Below are positions 40,987-50,483 of a stretch of 64,000 nucleotides of DNA, piece by piece (position 1 is the stretch's first letter; each line of letters opens with the position of its first letter). Position numbers and translations under genes: made by a program. Source of the DNA: Brevundimonas sp. UBA6550 (GTDB taxonomy: Bacteria > Pseudomonadota > Alphaproteobacteria > Caulobacterales > Caulobacteraceae). Location: contig NZ_DJKE01000005.1 in assembly GCF_002434505.1 (NCBI RefSeq), positions 124,001 through 188,000 of the forward strand. The letters are read 5' to 3'. Under the pieces are notes generated by a model, which was given only the letters and a program-made list of their open reading frames with translations, did not search any database and was not told where the DNA came from.

Positions 40987-41478
40987 GTGGTGACCGATAC
41001 GAAGCAGCTAGGGGTGGAGGCGCAGGACGGGATCAATCGTCTCTATCGGCGATACGCCGCCTGGCTGGATCGTCGGTTGCGCCCTCATATCGGCGCTGAC
41101 GCTGCGGCGGATGTGGTCCAGGAGACCTACCTCAGGGCGGCGCCCTACGCCCTGTCGGACATCCGGCATCCAAAGGCGTTCCTGCTTCAGATCGCCCTCA
41201 ATCTGGTCCGCGATGAAAGCCGAAGAGAGGGCCGGCGCCGCCAGAGCCAGGCGCTCCAAAGACCTGCCGAGGCCGAGGCCGCGGCGCAGTTCGACCACGT
41301 CCTTCTCGAACAGGTTATCCGGTCCATGCCGCAACTCTACCGCGACGTCTTCGTCTTGAACCGCTTTGGCGGTATGACTTATCCGGAGATCGCCCTGTCG
41401 CTCGAGATCAGCGTTAAAACGGTGGAATGGCGAATGTCCAGGGCGCTCGAGTACTGCGCGTCTCGGCTGAACCTGTAG
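40987..41478 (+). CDS. FecI-like ECF sigma factor
   Basis: A 163-residue ECF sigma factor of the iron-transport (FecI) group. Region 2 includes AADVVQETYLRAAPYALSDIRHPKAFLLQIALNLVRDESRR and region 4 LEQVIRSMPQLYRDVFVLNRFGGMTYPEIALSLEISVKTVEWRMSRAL. GTG codons at 40987 and 40990 are the possible starts. With the FecR and TonB-receptor genes that follow, it makes the cell-surface signalling trio commonly attached to lasso-peptide clusters with an isopeptidase, so uptake of the lasso peptide or a related ligand probably induces the operon. Confidence 0.92.
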   Translation: MVTDTKQLGVEAQDGINRLYRRYAAWLDRRLRPHIGADAAADVVQETYLRAAPYALSDIRHPKAFLLQIALNLVRDESRREGRRRQSQALQRPAEAEAAAQFDHVLLEQVIRSMPQLYRDVFVLNRFGGMTYPEIALSLEISVKTVEWRMSRALEYCASRLNL

Positions 41479-41486
41479 GCAAACGG

Positions 41487-42473
41487 ATGATGATCGAGGC
41501 TGAAGCCGACATCAGGCGCAAGGAAGCCGCCGACTGGTTCAGCAAGTTGAACCAGCGCAAGGTCACGACCACCGACATCAAGGCGTTCAGCGCGTGGCGG
41601 CGGGACCCCGAGAACGCGCGCGCCTTCAGCCGTCTCGAAGCCATGTGGGACGCGGCCGGAACGCTCGCGCAAGGCCCCGCGATGGCCGGGCTCGCTGATG
41701 AGGCTTTGGGGCGGGTCGAGAAGGCGCGCCCGCGTCGCCGCATGCGCGACACCGGCCGTCTCATCCCGCTCGGCGTCGCGGGCGCGCTGGCGCTTGTGAT
41801 CGGCGCCGGAAGCCTGACCTGGTGGTCCCTGCAGCGGCCGGACGCCTACGCCACGGCGATCGGCGAACAACGGACCGTGCGGCTGGAAGACGGCACCCGA
41901 ATCATCCTCGACACGGACTCCCGGGTCACGGTTCGCTTCACCGACGCCCGTCGCCTGGTCACGCTCGCCGCCGGACGCGCCATGTTCGAGGTCGAGGGCG
42001 ACGCCGCGCGGCCCTTCCTCGTCCAGGCGGGCGACACCGAAGTCACCGCCATCGGCACGCGGTTCGATGTCCGGCGATCCGAATCAGGGGCGCGTGTCGT
42101 CTTGGTCGAAGGCCGCGTCGACGTCCACAAGCCGTCTTCAGCGACCGCCCAGTGGACCCTCGCGCCCGGCCAGCAGGTCACCACCTCGGCTCCGACGCCC
42201 CGGGTGCTCGCGGTCAATGTCCCGGCCGCAACCAGTTGGACGGACGGGCGGCTCACGTTCGAGAACACGCCGATCGCCGCGGCCGTGGCGGAGGTGAACC
42301 GCTACAGCGCCAAGCCGATCGAGCTTCGCGATCAACGCGTTTCGTCGATCCACGTCAGCGGCGTCTTCAACGCCGGGGATATTGACGGCTTCGTGGCCGC
42401 GCTGCGTGACCTCTATCACCTAGAGGCTGTCACGGCGGCCGACGGCCATCTGATCCTCTCGGGGCCGGCGTGA
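41487..42473 (+). CDS. FecR-like anti-sigma/signal transducer
   Basis: A 328-residue inner-membrane protein. The cytosolic N terminus (about 7-50, KEAADWFSKLNQRKVTTTDIKAFSAWRRDPENARAFSRLEAMW) is the sigma-binding DUF4880 domain. One membrane helix follows (about 86-106), then the periplasmic FecR domain (RTVRLEDGTRIILDTDSRVTVRF, AIGTRFDVR) and the C-terminal signalling-partner region (WTDGRLTFENTPIAAAVAEVNRYS, about 255-325). The start at 41487, 8 bp after the sigma stop, is preferred over the longer frame. It passes the signal from the TonB-receptor signalling domain to the sigma factor. Confidence 0.92.
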   Translation: MMIEAEADIRRKEAADWFSKLNQRKVTTTDIKAFSAWRRDPENARAFSRLEAMWDAAGTLAQGPAMAGLADEALGRVEKARPRRRMRDTGRLIPLGVAGALALVIGAGSLTWWSLQRPDAYATAIGEQRTVRLEDGTRIILDTDSRVTVRFTDARRLVTLAAGRAMFEVEGDAARPFLVQAGDTEVTAIGTRFDVRRSESGARVVLVEGRVDVHKPSSATAQWTLAPGQQVTTSAPTPRVLAVNVPAATSWTDGRLTFENTPIAAAVAEVNRYSAKPIELRDQRVSSIHVSGVFNAGDIDGFVAALRDLYHLEAVTAADGHLILSGPA

Positions 42474-42564
42474 AAATAATCTGCGTCCGGACTTAGGGGA
42501 CGCACCGCGACCCAACGTCTCCTCCCCGCCCCGCAAAGCCGCGGGTAGAAAAGAGGGGGAAATC

Positions 42565-45516
42565 ATGGGTCAAGAGTTCACTTCAACCGCGCTTGCAGCG
42601 CTCATGCTGGGTGTCGCGACGCCGGTCATCGCGCAATCGACCGAGGCCGTCCGGACGTTCAGCATCGGAGCCGGTCCGCTCGAGCGCAGCCTGCCTGTGT
42701 TCGCCCAGCAGAGCGGTCTGCAGATTCTCTATCCCAGCGCTCTCGTGACCGGCCGACAGGCCCGCGCCCTCACTGGAGACTACACGCCTGAGGCCGCGCT
42801 CGGGGAGCTCCTGCGCGGGACGGGCCTGACCTATCGCCGGAGCCGTCCGACGGTCTTCGTGCTCGTGGATCCCTCGGCCCGCGCCGAGGCCGAACCGGAG
42901 CCCACCCAGCTTGAGGAAGTCGTGGTCACAGGCACCTATTTGCGGGGCGCCGACAGTCCCTCGCCGGTCACCGTCATTACCCAGGACGACATCGCCCGGC
43001 AGGGTCGCGCGACGGTCGCCGAGACGCTCGCCGCCCTGCCCCAGAACTTCACGGGAGCCGCCTATGAGGGCTCGGCCGGTACGGGGGCGGACCGCACGAG
43101 CCGCAACTCGGCCTATGCGACCGGCGTGAACCTGCGGGGTCTGGGCGCGGACGCGACCCTCGTCCTGGTCAACGGCCGGCGCATTGCGGGCACAGGCAGC
43201 GCCGGCGACTTCTCGGACATCTCCAATCTTCCCAGCAGCGCGATCGCGCGGGCGGACGTTTTGCTCGACGGCGCTTCGGCCCTCTACGGCGCGGACGCGG
43301 TGGGCGGCGTGGTCAACATCATCCTGAAGTCTCGCTTCGACGGCGCCGAGACCCGGCTGCGCGTCGGCGGCACGAGCGACGGCGGGGCTGAGGAGACGCT
43401 GCTGTCCCACAGCGGCGGCTTCAACTGGTCGAGCGGCGGCCTCATCGCCGCCTATGAGTTCCACGACCGGGGCGAGTTGCGCGCTGCCGACCGTCGTGCG
43501 ACTGCGAATGCGGACCTGCGTCCGTTGGGTGGCTCGGACTGGCGCTTCACCTATGCGGCCCCGGGCAACCTCATGGCGTTCGATCCGGTCAGCGGATCCT
43601 ATGAACCGGTCTACGCCATCCCTCGCAACCAGAACGGCGTCGGCCTCACGCCGGGAGACTTTCGCCCCGGCGAGGTCAATCTGACCAACCAGATGGAGGG
43701 CCTGTGGAGCCTGCCGCACCAGCGCCGGCACAGCCTGTTCGTGGCGGGCCGGCAGGAGCTTCCACGCGGCTTCAGCCTAGACGGCGACCTTCGCTACACC
43801 GACCGGACCTACAGCCAGGATTCGGTGGCGGACATCGGCATTCTGTTCGTGACGCCGGACAACCCTTTCTTTGTACCGGTGGCGGGCGAGCCGTACCAGG
43901 AGATCGCCTATTCCTTCATCAACGACCTGGGACCGGGCCGTGATGAAGGCTTCTCCCGCAGCGTCGGCGGCGCTGTCGGGATCACGGGCGAATTCGCCGG
44001 CTGGAACTTGGCGGCCTATCTGAGCGGTGGTCGCGAAACCACCGGCCTCACGGCCTCGAACCGGGTGCAGACGACAAGGCTCGACGAGGCCCTGGGCGCC
44101 ACGCCGAACGATCCATCGACCCCCTTCAACCCGGCGGTTGACGGCTATTTCAACCCCTATGGTGATCCCGCCGTCCATAGCTCGGCCCTGTTGGCCTTCA
44201 TCGGGTCCGGCTACCTGCGGTCCGAGAACATCAGCACGGTCGGCTCCTTCAACCTCAAGGCCGACGGGGTCCTCTTCGCCCTACCGGGCGGCGACCTGCG
44301 CTTGGCGGTGGGCCTCGACTATCGCCAGGAGCGCTTCGAAACCTCCGGCGAGAATTTCATCTCCGGCGCGGCGCCGCGCATCGCCGCCCCGACGACGTTC
44401 GAGCGCGATGTCTCGGCCGCCTTCGTCGAACTGCGCGCCCCGCTCGTGGGGCCCGACAACGCCAGGCCTGGCCTCCAGCGACTGGAGCTGTCGCTCGCCG
44501 GTCGTATCGAGGACCATGAAGGGATCGGCCAGACCAGCAATCCCAAGGTCGGCGTCCTCTACAACCCAACGCCCGATCTGCTCGTGCGCGCCAGCTACGG
44601 CACCTCGTTCCGCGCCCCGTCGCTAAGGGAGTTGAACAGCGCCTACCGGCTCGGCCCGGTCTTCCTGGACCGCGCCGGCTCCAATGTGATCAGCATCGTC
44701 CAGTATGGAGGCAACCCCGACCTCATCCCGGAGACTGCGGAGTCGTGGACGGCGGGCTTCGTCTGGACGCCCGCGGCCGCCGAAGGGCTGCGAATCGAGG
44801 CCGGCTGGTTTCGGACAACCTTCGAGGACCGGATCGCGAACCTGGTCGCGGAGAACCTGATCAACGCGCTCAACGACCCGACCCTGGCCCCCTTCATCCG
44901 CTATGTGAGTCCCGGCTCCAACGCAGACGACCTGGCCTATGTCCAGTCTCTTCTCAGCCACCCGGGCAACTTCAATCCGAACGTTTTCCCGGCGACCGCC
45001 TACGGCGCCGTCATCGACAACCGGTACGTCAACGCCTCCGCCTTGGAGGTCGAAGGGCTCGACCTTTCGACGCGCTATCGCTTCACCCTGGGCTCGGACG
45101 ACATCTCGCTCGACGCGACGGTGACCCATCTCCTGACCAACGACCGGACGGTCACCGCTGCATCCCCAACCGAGGACCTGCTCGGCGCCCCGAACTTTCC
45201 GGCGCGCTGGCGGGGCCGCTTCGGCGCCCAGTGGCTCCGGGGTCCGCTCACGCTCGGCGGCGCCCTCAATCATGTCAGCGGAGGACGCGATCGGGTCAAC
45301 GGTCGGGGGATCGACGACTGGATCACCATCGACGGCCAGGTCCGCTACGACCTTCAGAACGGATGGGGTGAAGGTCTTTCGCTCACCCTGAATGTGCTCA
45401 ATCTGACCAATGAGGAGCCGCCCTTCTACGATGCGCCGGCGGGGATCGGTTACGACGCCGCCAACACTAATGTGCTGGGCCGGCAGATCTCCCTTCAGCT
45501 CGTCAAGCGCTGGTGA
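42565..45516 (+). CDS. TonB-dependent receptor with N-terminal signalling domain
   Basis: A 983-residue outer-membrane transducer with signal peptide (cleavage after VIAQS). The secretin/TonB short N-terminal (STN) domain is at about 28-92 (FSIGAGPLERSLPVFAQQSGLQILY). A TonB box/plug follows (EEVVVTGTYLRGADSPSPVTVITQDDI), and the 22-strand barrel ends in the canonical C-terminal aromatic (QLVKRW). The STN domain makes it a transducer that signals to FecR when ligand is transported. Its position directly before the lasso isopeptidase predicts that lasso peptides are its substrate. AAGAGGGGGA precedes the ATG. Confidence 0.94.
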   Translation: MGQEFTSTALAALMLGVATPVIAQSTEAVRTFSIGAGPLERSLPVFAQQSGLQILYPSALVTGRQARALTGDYTPEAALGELLRGTGLTYRRSRPTVFVLVDPSARAEAEPEPTQLEEVVVTGTYLRGADSPSPVTVITQDDIARQGRATVAETLAALPQNFTGAAYEGSAGTGADRTSRNSAYATGVNLRGLGADATLVLVNGRRIAGTGSAGDFSDISNLPSSAIARADVLLDGASALYGADAVGGVVNIILKSRFDGAETRLRVGGTSDGGAEETLLSHSGGFNWSSGGLIAAYEFHDRGELRAADRRATANADLRPLGGSDWRFTYAAPGNLMAFDPVSGSYEPVYAIPRNQNGVGLTPGDFRPGEVNLTNQMEGLWSLPHQRRHSLFVAGRQELPRGFSLDGDLRYTDRTYSQDSVADIGILFVTPDNPFFVPVAGEPYQEIAYSFINDLGPGRDEGFSRSVGGAVGITGEFAGWNLAAYLSGGRETTGLTASNRVQTTRLDEALGATPNDPSTPFNPAVDGYFNPYGDPAVHSSALLAFIGSGYLRSENISTVGSFNLKADGVLFALPGGDLRLAVGLDYRQERFETSGENFISGAAPRIAAPTTFERDVSAAFVELRAPLVGPDNARPGLQRLELSLAGRIEDHEGIGQTSNPKVGVLYNPTPDLLVRASYGTSFRAPSLRELNSAYRLGPVFLDRAGSNVISIVQYGGNPDLIPETAESWTAGFVWTPAAAEGLRIEAGWFRTTFEDRIANLVAENLINALNDPTLAPFIRYVSPGSNADDLAYVQSLLSHPGNFNPNVFPATAYGAVIDNRYVNASALEVEGLDLSTRYRFTLGSDDISLDATVTHLLTNDRTVTAASPTEDLLGAPNFPARWRGRFGAQWLRGPLTLGGALNHVSGGRDRVNGRGIDDWITIDGQVRYDLQNGWGEGLSLTLNVLNLTNEEPPFYDAPAGIGYDAANTNVLGRQISLQLVKRW

Positions 45517-45522
45517 TCGTCC

Positions 45523-47904
45523 ATGCGCACGGTCGCTTTGGCCCTCGCGGGCCTGCTCGCGACGGCGTGCCCGGCGTTGGCCCGGCAAGAGCCGCTCACG
45601 GTGGATGTCATTCTGGGGCTCGAGAGCTTCGGACGGGTCGCCATCGATCCGTCCGGCGCGGTCGCCGTCTTTGAGGAGCGGCGCGCCCGAGGCGATCTTC
45701 CCCGCCATGATCTGGAGGCCGAAGGCGCCAACCGGTACGCCCGGCTCTACCGCATCGACCTCGATGCCCCGGGCCGTCCGCGACCGCTCCTGCCGATGGC
45801 GGAAGACACCGGCTATTCCCTCGGCGCCTTCTCGCCGGGCGGCCGGCGTCTGGCCGTGCTTCGGCTTCGGAACGACGAATGGCGGCTCGGGATCGTCGAA
45901 TTCGCGACCGGACGCGTGGTCTGGACTGAGGTGGCGCCCGAACTCGGCCTGTGGGGCCGGTCCCTGGAATGGCTAACCGACGACACCCTCGTTGTTCTTG
46001 GCATGCCGGACGGGGCGCTTCCTCCGAGACTGGCCGGTCCCCGCGCGGAACAGGCGCGTCTGCTGGCGTTGAGGGCGGCGGCGACGGCTGGGTTTCCGGC
46101 CGCGATCACGGTGGGCGGGGACGGACCGCCCGAGGCCCTGTCGCCGCGACGCCTCTGGCGGATCGACGCCGTCACCGGGGAGGCCGCGGCGATCGCCGAC
46201 GGTCCCTTCCTCGACCTCGAGGCCTCTCCGGACGGACGATACGCCGCGATGCTCCTGGATGGTCCCCTCCTGTCGCCGCCGTCCGCCGACACCGCGAGCG
46301 AGGTGCGCCGCGCCCGGGGGCTGGAGATCGTTGATCTAACAACCGGGGCCGCCGTCCGGCCGCCTGAGACCGGCAACATCTCGACGAGCCTGCTGGCTTG
46401 GTCGCCCGCCTCCGACGCCCTTCTGGTGGCGACGATCGGCGACGAACCGGCCCGGCTTTTGACCGTGGCCCCGGACGGCGCGACGCGGGACGTGACCCCG
46501 GCCGGGGCGCACCCCATCACGCCGATCGACTTCCAGGGCATGGCGACGGCCGAGGGCGGTTGGCTGGGCGGCGTCCCGATCTTCAAGGGCCGCTCCGGGT
46601 CCCGCGAGGGCTGGTTCGTCGCCGGCGCCGACAGCCTGCCGCTCACGGGCCTGTCTCCGGACGCCCGGCTCGTCGCCGAGGGTCGCTCCTCGGTTCTGTT
46701 CACCAGCGGCGGTCGCGTCACGCGCCTTGGCGCAAGCGGCGAGCTCGCCGATCTCGGGACCGCCGCGTCGGTCGTAAACTCCCGTGGTCCCTTCGGATTG
46801 CGGGCGCAGAGCGGTCCGCTGAAGGCGACCTTCGCCGTGGTCGCGCGTCCAGACGGGCGACTGTGCCAGGTCTGGGCCGATCCTGAGGCGGAGTCCCGAT
46901 GCGTCGAGGCGACGCCCGGGGCCGCGATCAGCTGGAGCCGAAAGATCGGCCTCGACCGGAGTGGGCCCGAGGAGGGACCCATCGTACTTCGCCTGCAGCG
47001 CGGCCAACGCCGGGAGGTGGTCTGGCGGCTGAACCCCGAACTCGACCGGATCGCGGTCGCGGCGCCCCGACGGATCACCGGCGTCGGCGGCGCGAACGGC
47101 TGGCTCTACCCCCCGCCGAACCCGATGGTGCCGCCGCCCGTGATCGTGGTGCCCTATCAGGGCGAGGCCTACCCCGCCCCGCCGTGGTGGATGCGGCGGG
47201 AGTCTACCAGCCTGTCCCTTGCGCCCCAGCTGATGGTCGCGGCGGGCTACGCCATCCTCATCCCGGACCTCCCCGCAACTCCGGAACCGGCGGATGGCCT
47301 CGCCCAGCGTATCCTGTCGGTCGTCGATGCGGCGGCGAAGGAAGGGCTGGTCGATGGGGACCGCATCGGCCTGTGGGGCTGGAGCTTCGGCGCCTGGTCG
47401 GCGGTGATGAGTGCGGCCCAGTCTCCTCGCTTCGACGCTGTGGTGGCGCTGAACGGGCCGATGAATTTCTCGACGGTCATCGGAGACGTCGGCTCGACCC
47501 TGCGGCTGGAAGGCGGGCATTCTCTCGCCGCGACGGCCAGCGCCCGCTGGCTGGAATCCGGCCAGGCCGATATGCGCGACGCCTACTGGCGGGCCCCGGA
47601 CCGGTATCGCCGCAACAGTCCGTTTGAGCAGGCGGACCGCATCACCGCGCCGACGCTTCTGGTGGTGGGAGAGTACGACTTGATGCTCGGGCAGTCGGAG
47701 CAGCTCTACGGCGCTCTGCACCGTCTGAACCGCCCTGTGGCGCTGACCCTGCTGATCGGCGAGGACCACGGCGTTCAGAGCCCGGGCAACATCCGGCTCT
47801 ACTACGACCAGGTCCGGGATTGGTTCGACCGGCATCTCAGGGGATCCGACAGTCCAGCCGCTCGCGCCAGCGACGCACCCAGGCCTCCGTTAGCGCCAGA
47901 CTGA
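45523..47904 (+). CDS. Lasso peptide isopeptidase (prolyl-oligopeptidase fold)
   Basis: A 793-residue periplasmic serine peptidase with a Sec signal (cleavage near ALARQ), a beta-propeller N-terminal domain (about 50-480) and an alpha/beta-hydrolase domain. The triad is S621 (GWSFGAW), D719 (GEYDLM) and H749 (EDHGVQ). AtxE-type isopeptidases of this layout, found only with lasso clusters having a TonB receptor, cut the isopeptide bond and linearise the imported lasso peptide. It starts 6 bp after the receptor stop, and its last 103 bp overlap the cyclase gene on the opposite strand, tail to tail. Confidence 0.9.
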   Translation: MRTVALALAGLLATACPALARQEPLTVDVILGLESFGRVAIDPSGAVAVFEERRARGDLPRHDLEAEGANRYARLYRIDLDAPGRPRPLLPMAEDTGYSLGAFSPGGRRLAVLRLRNDEWRLGIVEFATGRVVWTEVAPELGLWGRSLEWLTDDTLVVLGMPDGALPPRLAGPRAEQARLLALRAAATAGFPAAITVGGDGPPEALSPRRLWRIDAVTGEAAAIADGPFLDLEASPDGRYAAMLLDGPLLSPPSADTASEVRRARGLEIVDLTTGAAVRPPETGNISTSLLAWSPASDALLVATIGDEPARLLTVAPDGATRDVTPAGAHPITPIDFQGMATAEGGWLGGVPIFKGRSGSREGWFVAGADSLPLTGLSPDARLVAEGRSSVLFTSGGRVTRLGASGELADLGTAASVVNSRGPFGLRAQSGPLKATFAVVARPDGRLCQVWADPEAESRCVEATPGAAISWSRKIGLDRSGPEEGPIVLRLQRGQRREVVWRLNPELDRIAVAAPRRITGVGGANGWLYPPPNPMVPPPVIVVPYQGEAYPAPPWWMRRESTSLSLAPQLMVAAGYAILIPDLPATPEPADGLAQRILSVVDAAAKEGLVDGDRIGLWGWSFGAWSAVMSAAQSPRFDAVVALNGPMNFSTVIGDVGSTLRLEGGHSLAATASARWLESGQADMRDAYWRAPDRYRRNSPFEQADRITAPTLLVVGEYDLMLGQSEQLYGALHRLNRPVALTLLIGEDHGVQSPGNIRLYYDQVRDWFDRHLRGSDSPAARASDAPRPPLAPD

Positions 47905-49553
47905 GCAGGTGGGAATGCCCGCCGCGCCACAGCAGGGCGTCGCGGGTTGAGGCGGTCCTCGAGGCCGGGAGCGATCAACCCCGCCTCCGCCAAGGCTCCG
48001 CCGAGCAGATAATCACGCAGGAAGTCGAGATGCCTGGCGACCGCGCCGCCATAGTAGGCGCCCAGTTCGCCCTTCGAGCGACGATCCAGGATCGAAGGTG
48101 GAAGGACGTCCGCGAAGGCGGCGCGCGCGGCGGCGCGGTCGCGTCCGCCCCAGGTCAGATCGACCGCCGACAGGGCCAGCCCCGCCTCCACCACCGGCTG
48201 GCTAAGCAGCGGATTGATGCAGGGACCGAGACGGTTGCGAACCGCCGGCCCCTGAAAGGTCTGACAGAAGGCCAGGGCGGACATCTGCAAGGCCTTGGCC
48301 GGTGGCACGCCGTCCAGATCGTCAAGCCAGGGATGCTCCCAGCCGGCCCGATGGCGGACCTCTTCGCGCCAGTCCTTGACCAACGCCGTCGGCCACAGGG
48401 GGCGCCGAAGCCAGCGCGAGAGCCGATGCAGGACCGTCCACCGCGCCCGACCTCGCCGCTCCCAGATCTCGTCCAGTCCGATCAGCAGGCTGGGCATCTG
48501 AAAGAAGACCGCGTCGCCGCCCTGCCCCGTCAGCGAGCCCCATCCGCCCGTCGCCTCGATCCGGTCGGCGATGTCGTCGTTGTAGTCTGGATCGATGTCG
48601 TTAGCGGCCGGCCGGAAGGCCTCGGCGCAGGCGGCCAGACGGGCGGCGTCGAGCCTTAGGCCGTCGCGCCGCACCTCTGTCAGGCTGAAGCCGTGCAGCC
48701 CTGCGACCGCGCGGGCGTAAGCCCTTTCGTCGCCCTCGGGCTGATCGACGTAGTGATTGACCCATTCAGCGACGCTGCGGCGCTGGTCGAGGGTCATGAC
48801 GCCGGCCACGATGGCGGAGTCCAGGCCGCCGCTGACCTCGGCGATCCAGCGCCTGTCGCCCGCCAAGGCCCGCACGGACCGTTCCACTGTCCCTCGAAGG
48901 TCCGGCTCCGGACGCGAGGCCCGGTCGCGATACACCTCTGCGGGTCGCCAAATCTGGTGCGCCCGGTTGACGCCCTCCCCGACGACCCGCAGTTCGCCTC
49001 CGGCGACGGCCTGCAATCCGGTCAAGGCCAGCCGGTGCCGGTGCTCGCCGGGGCGCGCCACCAAGGCGGCGACCGCGTCCCAGTCCAGCGCGATCCCGTC
49101 TGGCAACCAGGGATCGATGACGGCTGCGGCGCTCGTCGATATCAGGGTCACCCCAGCCTTGCGCCAGACGACGCAATCCAGCGCGCCCGACGGATCGCGG
49201 ATCACGGCGACATCCCCCTCGACCCGCCGGACCAGAAGGTATCGCCCCCAATGGTCTGAGCAGACGATGCGGGCGCGCGCCGCGTCCAGACGTCGGCATC
49301 CCAAGGCGCCTCGCGCTCGCAACGGCAGCGCCTGCCCCTCGCCGTCGTAGACCTCGCCGATCACCACGCCGTGTCCGTCGAGCCCCCGGGCGACCTCGAG
49401 CCGCCCGCTGGTCGGGGCGAACACCTGGATGAAGGGATCGTGGGACTTGCGCGACCAGCCGTTCCGGCTCAGGCGCTGCCGAACGGGCGCGACCAAGGCG
49501 TCGAGCGCGGCCGGGTCGTCGCCGACGAGAATGATCGCGCAGTCCGCTCCCAT
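47802..49553 (-). CDS. Lasso cyclase (asparagine-synthetase-like C protein)
   Basis: A 583-residue homologue of asparagine synthetase B that adenylates the ring-acceptor side chain and closes the macrolactam. The C-terminal synthetase domain has the ATP-pyrophosphatase motif SGGLDS (about 238-243) and later the DYNDDI region. The N-terminal glutaminase-like domain is present but the catalytic N-terminal Cys is not (MGADCAI start), so it would not hydrolyse glutamine, as expected of C proteins. It starts one base after the B stop, which indicates coupling. The 3' end overlaps the isopeptidase gene convergently. Confidence 0.9.
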   Translation of the reverse strand: MGADCAIILVGDDPAALDALVAPVRQRLSRNGWSRKSHDPFIQVFAPTSGRLEVARGLDGHGVVIGEVYDGEGQALPLRARGALGCRRLDAARARIVCSDHWGRYLLVRRVEGDVAVIRDPSGALDCVVWRKAGVTLISTSAAAVIDPWLPDGIALDWDAVAALVARPGEHRHRLALTGLQAVAGGELRVVGEGVNRAHQIWRPAEVYRDRASRPEPDLRGTVERSVRALAGDRRWIAEVSGGLDSAIVAGVMTLDQRRSVAEWVNHYVDQPEGDERAYARAVAGLHGFSLTEVRRDGLRLDAARLAACAEAFRPAANDIDPDYNDDIADRIEATGGWGSLTGQGGDAVFFQMPSLLIGLDEIWERRGRARWTVLHRLSRWLRRPLWPTALVKDWREEVRHRAGWEHPWLDDLDGVPPAKALQMSALAFCQTFQGPAVRNRLGPCINPLLSQPVVEAGLALSAVDLTWGGRDRAAARAAFADVLPPSILDRRSKGELGAYYGGAVARHLDFLRDYLLGGALAEAGLIAPGLEDRLNPRRPAVARRAFPPAQSGANGGLGASLARAAGLSDPLRCRSNQSRTWS

Positions 49554-49554
49554 C

Positions 49555-50211
49555 TCAGATCACCATGATCGGCCGGTAGACGGTCAGGGTCTCCGGGGCC
49601 TCGCTGACGCACTGTTCGCCGATCTGTAGCCAACAGTGGGCGAGAAAGGGGAACGTGCGAACCCCGAACACCCAGTCCGCGTCGAGATCCGCCGCATTGA
49701 GGAAACGCAGCAGCAGTTCCGCTTGGAGAAGACAGGCGCCGGTCCAAGGCGCCAGCGGCAGCAGCTGACGGAACACTTCAACCCGCGCGGCGAGCGCGTC
49801 GGGATCCGACCGGCGCCGCCGCCGCCGGGCGTATCGCCGGCTAAGGTCAAGGAGCGTCGGCCGGCGCCGCACCACGTCGAGCCAGATGACGCCGAAGGTT
49901 GCGAGGTCCCGCAGGGTCGGCCGGATCGGCGGCGCGGGCGGAAGGCGCGCGGACCGCAGAGCCGGCGGCGGGACCCGGTCGTCCGGCGCCGACGTCGGAT
50001 GCACCAGTTCCTCGGCGGCCAGACGAAGAAGATCGTCCATCGACCCCAGAGCGCGCCGTCCTTCGATCCGGAGATCGCCGCACTCCGGCAGGCACAGATA
50101 GGCGTCTGCGGCGAGATCGAGAAGGACTAGATCTTCACCGACGCGGACCGCGTGAATTCCCTCGGCGAGCCAGCCGCAGTCACCGTCATCGGCGCGGAGC
50201 GCATCGGCCAT
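49555..50211 (-). CDS. Fused lasso leader peptidase B protein (RRE plus cysteine peptidase)
   Basis: A 218-residue maturation protein. The N-terminal part (about 17-75) matches the RiPP precursor recognition element (RRE) fold (HAVRVGEDLVLLDLAADAYLCLP). The C-terminal transglutaminase-like domain holds the Cys protease residues: C160 (APWTGACLLQAELLLRFL) and H192 (FLAHCWLQIG), with an acidic third residue downstream. Fused B proteins of this size occur in proteobacterial lasso clusters. It binds the precursor leader and cleaves after the conserved Thr-x site. It lies 91 bp downstream of the second precursor. Confidence 0.88.
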   Translation of the reverse strand: MADALRADDGDCGWLAEGIHAVRVGEDLVLLDLAADAYLCLPECGDLRIEGRRALGSMDDLLRLAAEELVHPTSAPDDRVPPPALRSARLPPAPPIRPTLRDLATFGVIWLDVVRRRPTLLDLSRRYARRRRRRSDPDALAARVEVFRQLLPLAPWTGACLLQAELLLRFLNAADLDADWVFGVRTFPFLAHCWLQIGEQCVSEAPETLTVYRPIMVI

Positions 50212-50262
50212 TCCTAGACCCTTCCTTGTTGCGGCTAAATTCGGCTAGTCCGCTCTGCGGCA

Positions 50263-50296
50263 GGCCCCGGCGGGGCCGTCCGATACGGACGGCCCC
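50263..50296 (-). terminator. Alternative hairpins between precursor A2 and the B gene
   Basis: GGGGCCGTCCG and CGGACGGCCCC form a perfect 11-bp stem with an ATA loop (50272-50296). The GGGGCC block at 50272-50277 can instead pair with GGCCCC at 50263-50268. No T-tract follows on the minus strand. Position and strength suggest an attenuator or an mRNA-stabilising element that makes more precursor message than enzyme message. Confidence 0.7.
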
Positions 50297-50302
50297 CTGG
50301 GC

Positions 50303-50428
50303 TCATTCCGGCGGCATCGTCCAGTGACGGGCCGGGTTCAACTCGGTGAACGGCCCCATCAGGATCGCCCGAGTCAGCCGACGGGCGGCCCCCAGACGCA
50401 GGACTCGCGTCGCGGTTTGGATCTTCAT
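50303..50428 (-). CDS. Lasso peptide precursor A2
   Basis: A 41-residue precursor behind GGAGAGG. The leader (residues 1-20) has the L-x-x-x-G-x5-T motif (L9/L10 region, G13, T19), with Thr at position -2 of the cut. The predicted core is residues 21-41, 21 residues: A1, G5, F7, E9 as ring acceptor, L10-N11-P12, then R14, H15, W16 (likely plug region), T17, P19-P20 and a C-terminal E. Ala at position 1 and Glu at position 9 would make a nine-residue ring. It is similar to A1 in leader and core. It was called from the neighbours (B, C, isopeptidase). Confidence 0.85.
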   Translation of the reverse strand: MKIQTATRVLRLGAARRLTRAILMGPFTELNPARHWTMPPE

Positions 50429-50483
50429 GGATCCCTCTCCTATGTCAGGATGGCCTCTTGGTGCGGCGTCCGGGGCAAGGCCG

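Noticed and set aside
50269..50302. Standard rho-independent terminator after precursor A2
   Set aside because: The stem is perfect, but no T-tract follows in the direction of transcription and the B gene continues on the same strand, so attenuation or stabilisation is more likely than full termination.
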